DNA of 64,000 nt from Mixophyes australis. Its lineage: Eukaryota > Chordata > Amphibia > Anura > Limnodynastidae. The stretch is from the NCBI GenBank assembly GCA_036250195.1, contig JAVHZZ010000001.1, forward strand, positions 394,564,283 to 394,628,282, read 5' to 3'. The number at the start of each line of letters is the position of its first letter. The first letter of the stretch is position 1. Shown here one piece after another: positions 36,053 through 48,525 of this stretch. The notes below the pieces were generated by a model. It ran no database searches and had not been told where the DNA came from. It was given only the letters and a program-made list of their open reading frames with translations. Position numbers and translations under genes: made by a program.

Positions 36053-36725
36053 CTGGGTTTGAAATAGACCTCGATAACTACTCAGGATAGTGAGGTGAGG
36101 AGTCTAAAGGTAGAGAGGTATTCACCAGGGATCCCGACAAGGGAATATGGGCTTAGCTGCTCTCTAGCTGCAGGTCGCGGTCCTCTAAGTGGGGTTGAGC
36201 AGGCTGAAGAGGAACCGTGGAGCGATGAAGGACTACTGGAAGGTAAGTGCAGAAGCTTGGGTGAACAGCAGGTAAGTCTGGTGCATTCAAGAGGATAGAA
36301 TACTGGATGAGAATAGGTTAACGGCATATAACTGAATACCTTACTTGCCTGAGTACCCAGAAGCTGGATCAGTGAAGATGCATATGTCCTGTAGAGAACC
36401 ATCAGTACTGAACTATGCAAGCGGAGACAAAGGAGAGACTATGAGAAAGTACTACTGCAGGCTGGAGTACTGAGATCACAGTGGGTGGCTGAGGCTAGAT
36501 GCAGGATTCATGATGAAGTGCAAGGTACTGCAGGGTAACAAAGGTCTAGATCGAGGAACAGGTAACACAGGATACCAACAGAGAGATGATGGGCTGCATA
36601 GGACTGATGCACTGAGATCCCTGAACAGCAAGTAGCATGGTGAAGGGACCGGTGATGAGGCGCGAGGTTCTGCACTATACCACGGATTGTGATCGTGGAA
36701 CAGGTAATACAGAATACCAACAGAG
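36053..36725. repeat. LTR-like repeat replacing the rest of the Gypsy element
   Basis: Gypsy similarity stops abruptly at TGTCATGGAGTCTGG, a TGTCA start like those at 28206 and 49870. Inside, GGAACAGGTAACACAGGATA (36554) and GGAACAGGTAATACAGAATA (36698) are a local duplication. No end or target duplication could be paired. Confidence 0.45.
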
Positions 36726-36960
36726 GGGTTGGGTATGGCTGAGCGATGATCAGTATTCCAACAACTGGGATTCCTACATAAAAAAACCCGATGGCAGTTG
36801 AAGACGAATGAAATAGAAGCACTTACCTGAAAGACGACGAGGGAGATGTCCGATGGCAGTGATTCGGACTGGAGATCCGTCCGGCACTGTAGTGTAACGT
36901 GGGCGTGACTTACTTCAATGGTAATTTAAAGCGGCAATGTCTGGACCCCGCAGGCTAACT
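36726..36960. mobile_element. partial MITE related to 14262-14569
   Basis: It opens GGGTTGGGTATGG and shares GGGATTCCTACA, a run of A, GCACTTACCTGAA and the ATGGCAG...TCCGGCACTGTAG order with the 14-kb copy. The right inverted end is missing. Confidence 0.6.
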
Positions 36961-38485
36961 GCTTCAACACTTAGCCTGCCTCCTGTAACTAGGAGGCGGC
37001 TGGAGAATATCAAGGATTAGTAAAAAGCATTCTCCAGCCAGCTCCTATTTGCAGTTCCTCCTTAAAACCAGCAGTAATAGTGTCGCATTGACAAGTGACA
37101 TAATTCTGTGTTTTGCTCATAATGAATCAAGTCCATAATGTCCCCAAATAACAAAAGAACCAAGAACAAGTTTGGGGTATCAAAAAAAACAGCCTGGTTT
37201 ACTTCAATTTGAAACTTACTTGAATAGTTCAAGCTTCTCTAATTCGTAACAAGAACATGACTTCAAACTACTAATTTGTAGGCTGACAGAAAGACAAAGC
37301 AAAAGCAACAAAAAGTAAATTGCAAACTATTTTGAAACACTGGAAATGTTGAAATATAAATGTATAGTTTGAGTATATATTCCATTTAACTCAATTAAAG
37401 CTATTGGCAGAACTGACAGGTAGAAAAGAGGTGCACATACTCATCACATTACATATAGTAACCATTGCTATATTGTGGCAAAGATGCTAAAGCTAATTTT
37501 TAATTATATACTTCAAATACAATTTTGCATTAAAATATTGAATACAGAAAACTGTAATCCTGAAAAACTCTGAATGAAACAAAGTAAAAATATAGTTATT
37601 TCTACACATTTGAATGTCATCCCCATTAAATTATGTTTTCATTTTCAAACTTTTTACTTATCACACCTAAATAGCTATGATTAATCCAATTTAACATGGT
37701 GAAACACTGATTGAGAAACAGAGGTCTAGATATAAAAGAGAAGGGATAACTCTCTCCTCTTGCATTTCATAGATTCCCTTTTCTGTGATCATGCTGCTCT
37801 TTTGTGATACATCTGTGTTATATCTTTTTGCATTATAGGTCTTATTAAAGAAGTTGACAAGGCAGATGCTTCATTTGATATTGAACAAGATGAGTCTATT
37901 AAGGAATGACTTAAAAAATTCAAAGGGTGATAATGTTAATGTCTACTACATTTCTCAACATTTAGAGGAATGCCCGTATAAAAACTAGTCTAGGCTGCTT
38001 CTAAATGTATTGATCTGTGCCATGCAAGTTTGCAATGTTTTATTACATCCTGGAACACAGTAATTTGCTTGCAGGTAAAACATCATTATAGCTGGATCTA
38101 TAAAGTGTGCATAAATGTAATCACAATCTGTGCACATAGAAGTGGAATTACTATATTCTTAGCTAAGAGGCTTTAACTGATGGAATAAATTCCCAGGTTG
38201 TAGGTAAGATATGTTTAAAAGTAGTTATTGCTGTGATTATGGGAACCTGACTTTATACATTTTCTGCAAATGTAATTTCAACTGATATAAATGTATATAA
38301 AATTGGCAACATAATAATAAACAATCTGCATCTAATCTAATATAGAATAGTATATCTCCACTATGTGTTCCTAACACTTTTACTCTACTTCCAAGTTCTC
38401 CCTCTTTTGAGTATTAAGTATAGTCTTTTATAGCGCCATCTGTTTGCTTCAAAATAATATCTCATCTTTATTATTATATGGAGTC
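36961..38485. other. mostly AT-rich non-coding DNA
   Basis: A 14-base hairpin-like pair (GGCTGGAGAATATC and GCATTCTCCAGCC) lies at 36998-37042. Otherwise nothing recognised. Confidence 0.5.
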
Positions 38486-38488
38486 TTA

Positions 38489-38649
38489 AGCTGGGTACAC
38501 ACTATCGAAAAATTTCTCCCAATGTAATATCTTTAAAGATTTTACCTGAAAGTCCTGATCGACATGATCGTGGGAGTGTGCACACTAAAGTCTTTTATTG
38601 TGTGATTGGCATGATAATCAGGTGAAAAGCCTGTAGTGTGTACTCCGCT
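38489..38649. mobile_element. 161-bp MITE with GGGTACACACTA ends and TTA duplication
   Basis: Left AGCTGGGTACACACTA; the right end, reversed, reads AGCGGAGTACACACTA. TTA flanks it at 38486-38488 and 38650-38652, fitting PIF/Harbinger-like insertion. It is in the opposite orientation to the relative at 39604-39938. Confidence 0.8.
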
Positions 38650-39079
38650 TTAGATGTCCTTAGTGCTTATAGATGTCTATAGTAACTGCATGATATTTAG
38701 CTATCAGACAGTGTGTCAATCTGTCTCAAAATATGATAATTGCCCTTATTTTATTTGAAATATTGAGCAGTATGTGGCATTCACAACATTACTAACACTT
38801 CAAGTACACTAATAGATCTAAAACATTATAGATTTTAAACTCAGCATATTATAAAAGATATTTATGAGTTAAAGTTATGCCTGAGTTTGGAATTGGTGTA
38901 CAGGGTGGTTTAGGATTGGGAAAAGGTAGAAATACATATTTTTACTATGAAATACAATCGTGCATGGTTTTGGGATCAATTAAAAGGCCTTTACTGTCTG
39001 TTTATTATATATTAATCTTAGTGTACTGTTTATAAAGGGCTGGGCACTCTGGAAGCACCCAGGTATCAAGTTGTTACCC

Positions 39080-41525
39080 ATTGAACTTCTTTCCTTCAGA
39101 TATACAACTTTTTGTTGTATTTATGATGGGGGGTATCTCTGTCTGTTCATCTGGAATGTAAGAGATTTAAATTATATAACATGACACTTTTTCTGAAGTA
39201 GATCAAACAGTATAATTCCAATATAGCATGCCTAATGGAACCACATTTAATATGCAGTAAAGTACTAGCAGTTGAGGAGCCCTTAGTTGGGTGGTCTTAT
39301 CACTGTATTCATGCATCAAATTTGAGAGGTGTCTCAATTTAATTAAAAAACGTTTAAACTTTGTTCTTGAACAAATTCAAATAGACCCTTATGTACAATA
39401 TGCTTGCAATTGAGCCATACTTGATTTTTTTCCCCCACTCATACTCCTAGCAATTTATATCCAACCCCCTTATAATAATGACTTCCTTAAGAGATGTGAT
39501 GCCTTTATGGTGTTATCTCTGGATACACCAGTAATCTATTTAGGTGATTTTGATAATATCATGGACACAGAAAATGATAGATGGAAAGGGTCCACAAGGC
39601 ATAAGCAGGGTACACACTACAGGTTTTTCCCCTGATTTTCGTGCCAATCACACGATAAATGACTGTTAGGTCCGATATTGCATTAGTGTGTACACTCCTA
39701 CGATCATGTTTTACCATAGCAAAGCATCTTATATAATTTGATTTGATTATATAAACTGACTAAAATCACTATAAAGAATGGAACAATAATGATAAGTTGG
39801 CAGAGCTCCATAGAGTTTACAGAGACACAATCTTTTCAGCAGATGGTTATAACAGATGAAGAGCACAGATCATGTCAAATTGTGTAAGTGTGTGCACATG
39901 TGGATTGAGAGAACTTTTCTGTAGTGTGTACCCAGCCTTTCTGTTATGGGTATCTCCCTTTTTGCTAAACTAATATAGAAGATGCGATTGGTTGCTATAT
40001 GCAGAATGAAAGTTCCACAATTTGCATTCCATTACACACCACACACTATCCTGGGTATATTTTGCATTGGATGTTAAGCTGCTTTTCTTAACAGATTCTA
40101 GTAATCTTATTAAATTCCTCCCCCAAACTATCAATGAGTTTCTTCACTTCTCCAGCATCAAATTCAATTGGTCAAAAGGTAATATTTTTCCTCCCCAGCA
40201 GTTTATTCGCCCTTTAGAAATACTTCAACACCCATTAAAATCGTCTTAAAAATTATATATACAGTATATCCTGGTTATATCTGGAAAACTAATTCTATGA
40301 AAACTTAAATCACACTTAACATTGAGCCTGGTATTAACAACCTTAAAATAAAATAAAAAATACTCACTGAATAAACTCCCATTCACTATGTAGAGAAGAG
40401 TTAATATAATTAAAATGTTAGGTCTACCAACATTTTGCACTCTTTGCAGCATGCTCCAAAAATGTATTAAACACACTGTATTAAGCCACTCTTTGGCTTA
40501 GGGGTGAGGCGGGATAAATGATCTCGGATTGAAATTACCACTTTATTTAGAACTAAAGCTACAGGTGGTCTAACCCTTCCAAACCTGAATTTATGCTATT
40601 TGGCAGCTCAAATTTCACATATAAGGGAATGAGTTGGAGAATCCCATGGGAATATTTTGAAACATTTGCTGGGTGAGCCTATACTTAACCTTTTACAAAG
40701 TTTACTAAGAGGAGTAGTATCAAGAAATACTTTGCAATTTCTTAAGCAGATTGTTGAAATCTGGAAATTGTCTCATATAATCTTAGTTGGGTCTGGTATT
40801 GACTTATATGCTCTGATTTGTAATAACAGAAAGTTTGGTTAACTGCTTATACAGGGTAAAATATATTTGGTCCAATTTTGAAATTACCACATTTGGTCAA
40901 ATGTATATTTATAGTTATTGTAAACTGTTTGAGCAATTTAGGACTGCATTTGATTTACTAAATGGATTGTTCTGTAAGTACCTGAAGCTATGGCACATTC
41001 TGACACACCAATTTGGTAACAATGGAGTAACAATGGAAACTAAATTTGTCGTGCTCAGCTTAAATGTATTCTTTAAAATCTGGATTCTTGAAAAGTAATT
41101 TCAACATTTTATGCCACATTATTGTCACATGCCACTCCAGAACTGCTTATGTCTTTGAGAAAGAAATGGGAAAATGACAATGGTCATATAACAGATTAGG
41201 AATGGGAAGTCATGTCATGGGATATATTAATGTCGCTATAACCAGTATTAAATTTCAACAACATCATCTGGATATCCTCCACAGAGTATACTTGTATACA
41301 TCTCTTAGACTTTATAAAATGGGAAGGAGTACTAATGTGGAGATAATGAAATCATTATGGCAAATGTTGTGGGAATACCCAAAGTTGCAAACATTCTGGA
41401 TGTCAACTGGAGAAGGAATATGCAGAACAGGGATAGACAATACCCTTGATAATCTAATCAACTCCTTGATTAGGTCAATTTGGTTTCTCCCTAGTAAACA
41501 GCTTATTTGTGTATATCCAGTGTGA
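39080..41525 (+). pseudogene. second L1/Tx1-like LINE relic (endonuclease, then late RT and C-terminus)
   Basis: At about 39455-39580 the frame reads YNNDFLKRCDAFMVLSLD and VIYLGDFDNIMDT, the end of an APE-type endonuclease with its GDF motif. After the nested MITE the sequence resumes near 40020 with LDVKLLFLTDSSN, where ADDLLLFLTD-like residues are expected, so the active site is lost and most of the RT is deleted. TGGLTLPNLNLCYLAAQ near 40560 and RLYKMGRSTNVE near 41310 match L1 C-terminal regions. Stops and frameshifts are common. It is dead and unlike the 25.5-kb copy in the parts kept. Confidence 0.8.
39604..39938. mobile_element. 335-bp MITE with GGGTACACACTACAG ends, nested in the LINE
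   Basis: Left AGCAGGGTACACACTACAGG and right CTGTAGTGTGTACCCAGCCT. The left 100 bases match the reversed right part of 38489-38649 (GTGCCAATCACACGATAAA, TACGATCATG). The target duplication is not clear. Confidence 0.75.
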
Positions 41526-42110
41526 AAATACCGTGTTTTCAGGCCCAAATCTACCCACTTCACGCTGGCTGGCCACCCACGGGTGCCTTACTATGCCAGG
41601 GAAGCCTACCCAGTACCTTCTAGGGTTCTCAGTCACTCAGGCAAATGCAGTTAGAAAGTAAAACAATACATTTATTGAAACAAAAACAATCACTAGATTA
41701 TTATATACACACAGTAAATAAATGCCAGGCAGATTTACCACACTATCTGTCCCTTACCCCACTAGCTAAAGGAGTTACAGTCACCTGGCTGTCCGGAATT
41801 GATGACCTGTGGATCTGTCGATGTATTTCACTGGTAGAGAACGTCAACTCTAAAACCAGCCACCCTGCAGCTTCCAGTCCCAGAATGAATATTTGCTCCC
41901 CCCCTTGAGTGGCTCCTTATATCTAGGGTCTAATTTCCACAGTGTTTTCCCCTCCCTGGGCAAACCCTTGGGTTTATCCTTCTTAACCATTGGTGGGTGC
42001 TGAATCAGGGGGTTGGAAGGAGAGTGGAGATGATCTGTACCTCCACAGAAGGTCCCCTGCTGGGCTCTAGACAAAATGTCTGAACTAGTCATGTTGAGAA
42101 CAATGGATAC
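41526..42110 (-). repeat. unclassified LTR-like sequence
   Basis: Sharp composition change after the LINE. TTTATTG near 41672 could be a reverse-strand AATAAA signal, followed by GC-richer sequence. No protein motif, paired ends or target duplication found. Confidence 0.3.
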
Positions 42111-44439
42111 CCCCTCACTTGTATCCTGTAATCGGATCCTTACCCATAACCCACCTGGCTTAACTTTAAGAACAATGACTAACAGCTTTCATGCAATATC
42201 AACAAGTTACAATAAACAATATACATATTTAAAATGAGCTACAATGTTCCCTTATCCACATGTAATTAGACACTGCAGTGGTATTCTGTTGAGCTGGGGA
42301 ACAAAAGCAGGGGCTATAAAAAGTGCATGCTATAATCCACACTTTTGAGAAACGAAGGACAGGCTGGTTAGGGTGATATTAATACCTTGTTTCACCACAT
42401 GAGCTTTAATAGAAACCTCTTTAATTGTCCCTCTAATCCTCTTTTTCATGCTGTGAGATCCAGAGTCAGAGGTACAAAATTATAAACCCTCCTGACAGTA
42501 AAATTGTTATTTATCCTTTTGAGAAGTAATTCTTCAGATGCAGTACTACTTTCTGAAGGAGACACCACTCTTTTAGTGGTTCTCCTATCCACACTTCTCA
42601 CATTAATGGGGGTAAGATTAAGTGAATCTGACACACAGACTCAACCAGCAAACTCCATAGCTGATTGCTGAAGGAATAGCTAACCAATAGGAGACATAGC
42701 CCTGCTCATGTGACCCGTCAGATGACCTGTGAGTTTGCAGGAATGCGAAATTTCTTGCCTTCATAGAAGATCGAAGGCTTGCCGCCTAACCCACCAGCTG
42801 CTGCTAAGTGGCAAGTCTCCCAACGAACAAAAATAACGTTACATGAGATGTTCAAACTATAGTTCTTTTCTGTTCAAAGTTATATGAATTGATATCTCCT
42901 ATGGACAGCCATTAATCTCTACTCCTAAGTGTTTGTAGCATTACAAACGATCAAAGAAAATGGATGCAGCATAATGGTGATGTCAGGAGATTTACCATGT
43001 TTGAAGACAAACATACAGAAAATGTACAATGCAATTTATTTCAAACCTTTTTAAAGATTATTTAACTAAACTTTCATCAGCAGCTTGAAAGTAGGAAAAA
43101 CATTTGTCATCTGTGCTTGCTATTTAGAAATCTCAAAACAAGTAGAACATTAATAATAATTAGTAAAAGTATGTTTCAAGTAAAAAGTATGCTTCAATAC
43201 TTAAAAGAGATTGGAAAATAGGAAGAAAAACTAGTGAATACAGTATCATTTAAATGTCTTCTACACTGATTCATTATAATAATTATTAAGCTGCTTTTAC
43301 AAAGAAAGATAGATGAACTTTAATGGACATCAGATGAAAGACTGTATGTCATTTAGAAGTAGATATTTTGGAGACTCTAAATTTTGTGATATAGCCTAGG
43401 TAAGTGCTAAAATTTGAATAGGTATACAGCTAAATATTATTGAAATAAATAAAAAATTAGCATGCATTCAATATAATATAGTGCACACTAGGTAACATAG
43501 TAAAGACAATATTACAATGTACAGTACTGACATTTACATTTATTTATGTTTAATATAAAAAGAAAATATGCTGTTTTTAAATGTTGGACATTGCTTAAGT
43601 ATGTTTGCCTCTACCTATACTGATTATTATCTATTTATTTGTTTTGGTCAATAAAATTCACTGAATCAAAATATGCATTCAACTTTTCATTATTTATTAT
43701 TTTTTTATTAAAAGACTTACAAAGGATGCTGATAATTGCATTCCCAGTAAAAGAAAAAAAAGGTCAGCTAATGAAAATGTCATAATACAGAACAAGTAAA
43801 ACAGTAAGATGTGTCTATCCATAATTAAGAAAATGAAAAATATGCAGATAGTGGAAATTATATCTAACATATAAGGAGGGGGATGTGGTACTATGTATTT
43901 GGCCATACTGTATGTTGAAAAAACATAATAATATACTGGGAATAATATATCACACACTAAACAAGACAAGTGGTACTCTGGAAACTGTGGAGTTGTCTAT
44001 AAATTGAATATGTAGAAAAAAACTGGTAGTTACCAGCCAGAGAAAAAGGAACAAAGTAACATTATTTACCTGTAGACTGATAGTGTTGCTGGCAATCAAC
44101 ATGTTTCCATATTAAACATGAGCATTATTAAAAAAATCTTCTATATATTCAAGTTTTTAAAAATCTTTTGCTAAATATTCACCTCAATCAGGATTTAAAT
44201 GCATAATTACACATGTCTCTAAGGCAGCGTTTGACCTTAATTGTTCCATGAGAAATTACCCCTATTAGTTTTGTTCCAACCGTTCCCCATCATGACGTAT
44301 CAAAGTTCCCTAATATGAAGTGCTACACACACTACAACAGGCCCTGCTCAATAAGGCATTGTTCTAGTGCTGATTCATTCTGTCATCATTGTTTCTCCTC
44401 CGCAGTCACCCTCAACACTAGCATGGAGACTGAGGAATA
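42111..44439. other. AT-rich non-coding DNA
   Basis: Nothing recognised over about 2.3 kb; short frames here are low-complexity or chance. Confidence 0.5.
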
Positions 44440-44768
44440 GTAAGGGACAGGGCCGGACTGGCCATCTGGCACTTCTGGCAAATGCCAGAAGGGCCGATGG
44501 CCAGATGGGCCGGTTGCTAGCTGGCCGGCCCCATCGCTCAGCACACAGACTGTCATGCCAGAATTCAGCATGACAGTCTGTGTGCTGAGCAGTGGGGTCG
44601 GCACTACACTTACTTCCTGGTGTGGTCGCTCCTCCCCTCTCTTCTATGAATGGCTCTGGAGATGTCACATGGGACGAGCACCATGTGATAGGTGCCGTCC
44701 CATGTGTTAGGAGAGACTGTACAGCGCGCTGCGGAGCGCACAAGGTAAGAGGGAGGGGGTAGTTTGTG

Positions 44769-45655
44769 TGACAGGGGAGCTATATGTGTGACAGGGAAGC
44801 TATATGTGTGACAGGGGAGCTATATGTGGACAGGGGAGCTATATGTGTGACAGGGGAGCTATATGTGTGACAGGGGAGCTATATGTGTGACAGGGGAGCT
44901 ATATGTGTGACAGGGGAGCTATATGTGTGACAGGGGATCTATATGTGTGACAGGGGATCTATATGTGTGACAGGGGAGCTATATGTGTGACAGGGGAGCT
45001 ATATGTGTGACAGGGGAGCTATATGTGGACAGGGGAGCTATATGTGTGACAGGGGAGCTATATGTGTGACAGGGGAGCTATATGTGTGACAGGGGAGCTA
45101 TATGTGGACAGGGGAGCTATATGTGTGACAGGGGAGCTATATGTGGACAGGGGATCTATATGTGTGACAGGGGAGCTATATGTGTGACAGGGGAGCTATA
45201 TGTGGACAGGGGAGCTATATGTGGACAGGGGAGCTATATGTGTGACAGGGGAGCTATATGTGTGACAGGGGAGCTATATGTGTGACAGGGGAGCTATATG
45301 TGGACAGGGGAGCTATATGTGTGACAGGGGAGCTATATGTGTGACAGGGGAGCTATATGTGGACAGGGGAGCTATATGTGTGACAGCGGAGCTATATGTG
45401 GACAGGGGAGCTATATGTGTGACAGGGGAGCTATATGTGTGACAGGGGAGCTATATGTGTGACAGGGGAGCTATATGTGGGACAGGGGAGCTATATGTGT
45501 GACAGGGGAGCTATATGTGGACAGGAGAGCTATATGTGTGACAGGGGAGCTATATGTGTGACAGGGGAGCTATATGTGGACAGGGGAGCTATATGTGTGA
45601 CAGGGGAGCTATATGTGTGACTGGGGATCTATATGTGTGACTGGGGATCTATATG
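44769..45655. repeat. 19/20-bp minisatellite, roughly 45 copies
   Basis: The unit is GCTATATGTGTGACAGGGGA, with a shorter form lacking one base (GCTATATGTGGACAGGGGA) interspersed irregularly, plus a few GATCT variants. Open frames reading repeated MCDRGAIC come from this array and are not genes. Confidence 0.97.
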
Positions 45656-45788
45656 TGTGACAGGGTATCTATTTATTTGTGTGACAGGGTATCTATTTAT
45701 TTGTGTGACAGGGTATCTATTTATTTGTGTGACAGGGTATCTATTTATTTGTGTGACAGGGTATCTATCTATTTGTGTGACAGGGTAT
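45656..45788. repeat. 24-bp minisatellite, five copies
   Basis: CAGGGTATCTATTTATTTGT followed by GTGA, directly continuing from the previous array and apparently derived from it. Confidence 0.95.
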
Positions 45789-45949
45789 GATTATAGTGTA
45801 ACAAAAAATAACACAGAATTTACTGACAGGCGCCAATAAAAATGGGATCGACAAAGTTAAAAAATATATAAATCAAGCTCTGAATGACAATGAATACAAA
45901 TTACCAAAAAAATAACCCCCCAAAAAAATATCCAAAGAATGACCTTTAT

Positions 45950-46075
45950 GATTATAGTGTGTATGTGTGTAACAGTATAACTATAGTGTGTGTGTGTGTG
46001 TGACAGGTTATGATTATAGTGTGTATGTGTGTAACAGTATAACTATAGTATGTGTGTGTGGGCCGGTGTATGACC
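45950..46075. repeat. 62-bp tandem duplication, GT-rich
   Basis: GATTATAGTGTGTATGTGTG with AACAGTATAACTATAGT occurs twice in direct order (45951 and 46013). Confidence 0.85.
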
Positions 46076-47237
46076 ATAATGTGTGTATGGGTAGCTCTTA
46101 ATATAATGTGGGAGGTAGGCTGTTAATCTAATAGGGAATTGCAGGTGGGGGCTAATTATTGGATGCTATTCTATTTGTGGGGTGAAGAAGGGGGCAATTT
46201 AATAGTGGGGCCTATCAATTTCAGATGGGGTGATTGGATTTTTAATTTAATGCTGGGGTGCTTTGGAGAGAAGGAAATAGTTTTATTTATTAAATGGGAA
46301 TACTATTTAATGTCAGGGCTAGTTGGAGGGAAATAGATGTATTTATCAAATGTGAATACTAGTACTTTAATGTTGTGGCTGCAGTGAGGCCTAATTTTAA
46401 AACATGGATGCTATATTGATTTAACACCAGGGCTAAATTTTATCTGCTCATTTTTTTCTCCAAATAGGGCATCCAATATTCCAGGATCCAGACAAGCAGC
46501 AACTGATCTAAAGACACCAGCAGCCACAAGTGGTGACCATGATAAGACAGGTAGGAGAGACCAGGACAGTCTGCCAACTGTTCTGAATTTGATGGGTGAC
46601 TGTCCCACTTAGTCAGGATTTGGTCTGACTACAAGGACAGTTGGGAGATATGTCCTGCTTCACACTGTACTGCTTGTTAAGGCAGAACTGCGTGCACCTA
46701 ACAGTAGTGCACACTGTATTGCCTTAGTATTTGTCAAAAATTTGTCTAATAGCCAAATTGCATCATAGGAGCCCCCCTGACTTAAGTGCCCGGGCCCCCC
46801 GAGCCTTAATCCAGTTGGTCAGCAGGAGGATCTGTGCTCCGTCCCGGACAGGGCACAGCCTGCAGAGCAAGCAGCGGAGCTCTAAGTCTCATGAGATTTA
46901 TTAATCTCATGAGACTAAGAGTTTCCCTGCTCACTCTACAGGAATGTCAGCAGCATCAGAAGCATAGATAAGTACAGTGGGCTGGGGGTGTCATAATGTA
47001 TCTGGGGGGGTGGCGTAATGTGGATGGGGAGGGTCTGATAAATGTAATGTTTTATTATAATGTATGTATCAACGCACCATTTTGACCACGCCCCCAACAT
47101 AATGTAGCTACGCCTTTGGCGGAACCGCCACTGCACTGCGGCACACATTTTTTTTTTCCAGCTTATCAACAGAGGTGGGCCTGTGTGCTTTAAATGCCAG
47201 GGCTGATTTTTAGTCCCAGTCCGGCCCTGGTAAGGGA

Positions 47238-48478
47238 CTGTTGTAAGTCCAATCAGACTCACCTTTAATAATATTAGGCATTGTCCTACTTTCATTCCTT
47301 TCACTCCCTGGTTGTGTTGTTGCTTGTGGACTGTCAGGATGGATTTTACAACCGGCGGGTCTGTTGATACAAACATTATATTTTAATTTTGTGATGGATG
47401 TTACACAATCATCTCATTTACATTTGTCTATCGCCATTTCCTTATTTGGCTACCTTCTGTTACTTCCTTATAATAATTTCTACTAACTAATTTTGACACC
47501 CTCTTTCTAATGCTATCTTGCATGAAATACAAGTCCTTTCTCAATCCAAATTTTAGCATTTTTAGCTTATTTATTTTATGCATCATAGGCAAATGGATAT
47601 TTTTTTTCCAACAATGATGTCTAATAATTTTATTTGGATCATCAAAATAGAAACCAAAGGTGAAGGGTAACATTAAGTATTCATTTAAGAATTTAAAGCT
47701 TTAGTGATTCTAAAAAAAATTGGCAGTTAAACTACATAACCAAATGTATAATACAGCAATATTTACTTCCAAATACAAGCACAAGTCAAGAAGAAATTTT
47801 GACTTTGGTGACAATTTTTTTTAAAAAAGTAAGATCTATGGATTTTTGTGACATGAGCTCTTTGCTCGAGCTTGAAAATCCCTATTTATTGCGTCATTAC
47901 TTGCCTTAAATATACACAAGACTGAGATCATCATATCATAACGGTGTGAGAAAGTGATGTAAGTCCATCATGATTTGCCACTACATCGCTCCTTCCATGC
48001 ACCCTCCATAACACAGTTGCCATATAAACAAGCATATTAAAATTGATATTCCATGTTGTGGGATCCTCACTTTCAAACTAATACTTTGGAAATGTGGAGT
48101 GTATGAAACTCGGGGGGGATGGGGGGGGGTGTTGGTGAAGGACTATCAACTGGAGGATAATGACTGGAGAGAAAATTCCCAAGTAATCTGTTCCATTATC
48201 ATCATCACCACCCCTAGATTGTAATTAATTAATTAAGATAAAGCTTCTTTTTAAGTACACTGTCTAGTTCAGTGATAAGAGATCACTAATAAATCCTATA
48301 TTATTCCACTGTGTAACTTACTAAAATTTGAAAAATGACAAATAGTAAACTAAATACACTACATAGATACTGTACTGTGTATTAGAAATATTGTAAACAA
48401 TTCACATTAACCAAATTTATTCCACCTCAGTCCAAATCTATATACAAAAAAGCAATGAAAGATGAACCACATAAACCG

Positions 48479-48480
<2 letters not shown>
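47238..48480. other. non-coding DNA
   Basis: Nothing recognised apart from a G run at 48111-48130. Confidence 0.5.

Positions 48481-48523
<43 letters not shown>
48481..48523. repeat. (AT)n microsatellite
   Basis: About 21 uninterrupted AT units. Confidence 0.98.

Positions 48524-48525
<2 letters not shown>

Larger units (their letters stand above)
44448..47229. mobile_element. complete non-autonomous hAT element, 2782 bp
   Basis: Starts CAGGGCCGGACTGGCC and ends GTCCGGCCCTG, with a perfect 8-bp duplication GTAAGGGA at 44440-44447 and 47230-47237. Near the left end is a hairpin with perfect 23-bp arms (44536-44558 and 44568-44590). A long minisatellite fills 44769-45655. Further inside are GT-rich repeats and sequence near 46790 that itself resembles a hAT end (GAGCCTTAATCCAG), suggesting nested pieces. 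No transposase is present. Confidence 0.93.

Noticed and set aside
44375..44743. 122-residue reverse-strand frame at the left end of the 2.8-kb hAT
   Set aside because: It spans the element boundary and a perfect hairpin, with no transposase or other motif.
44769..45788. CRISPR-like array
   Set aside because: The units are contiguous with no spacers, and the window is eukaryotic.
45082..45839. Open frames with repeated MCDRGAIC and ICVTGYLF peptides
   Set aside because: They are translations of 19/20-bp and 24-bp minisatellite units; no start context or domain.
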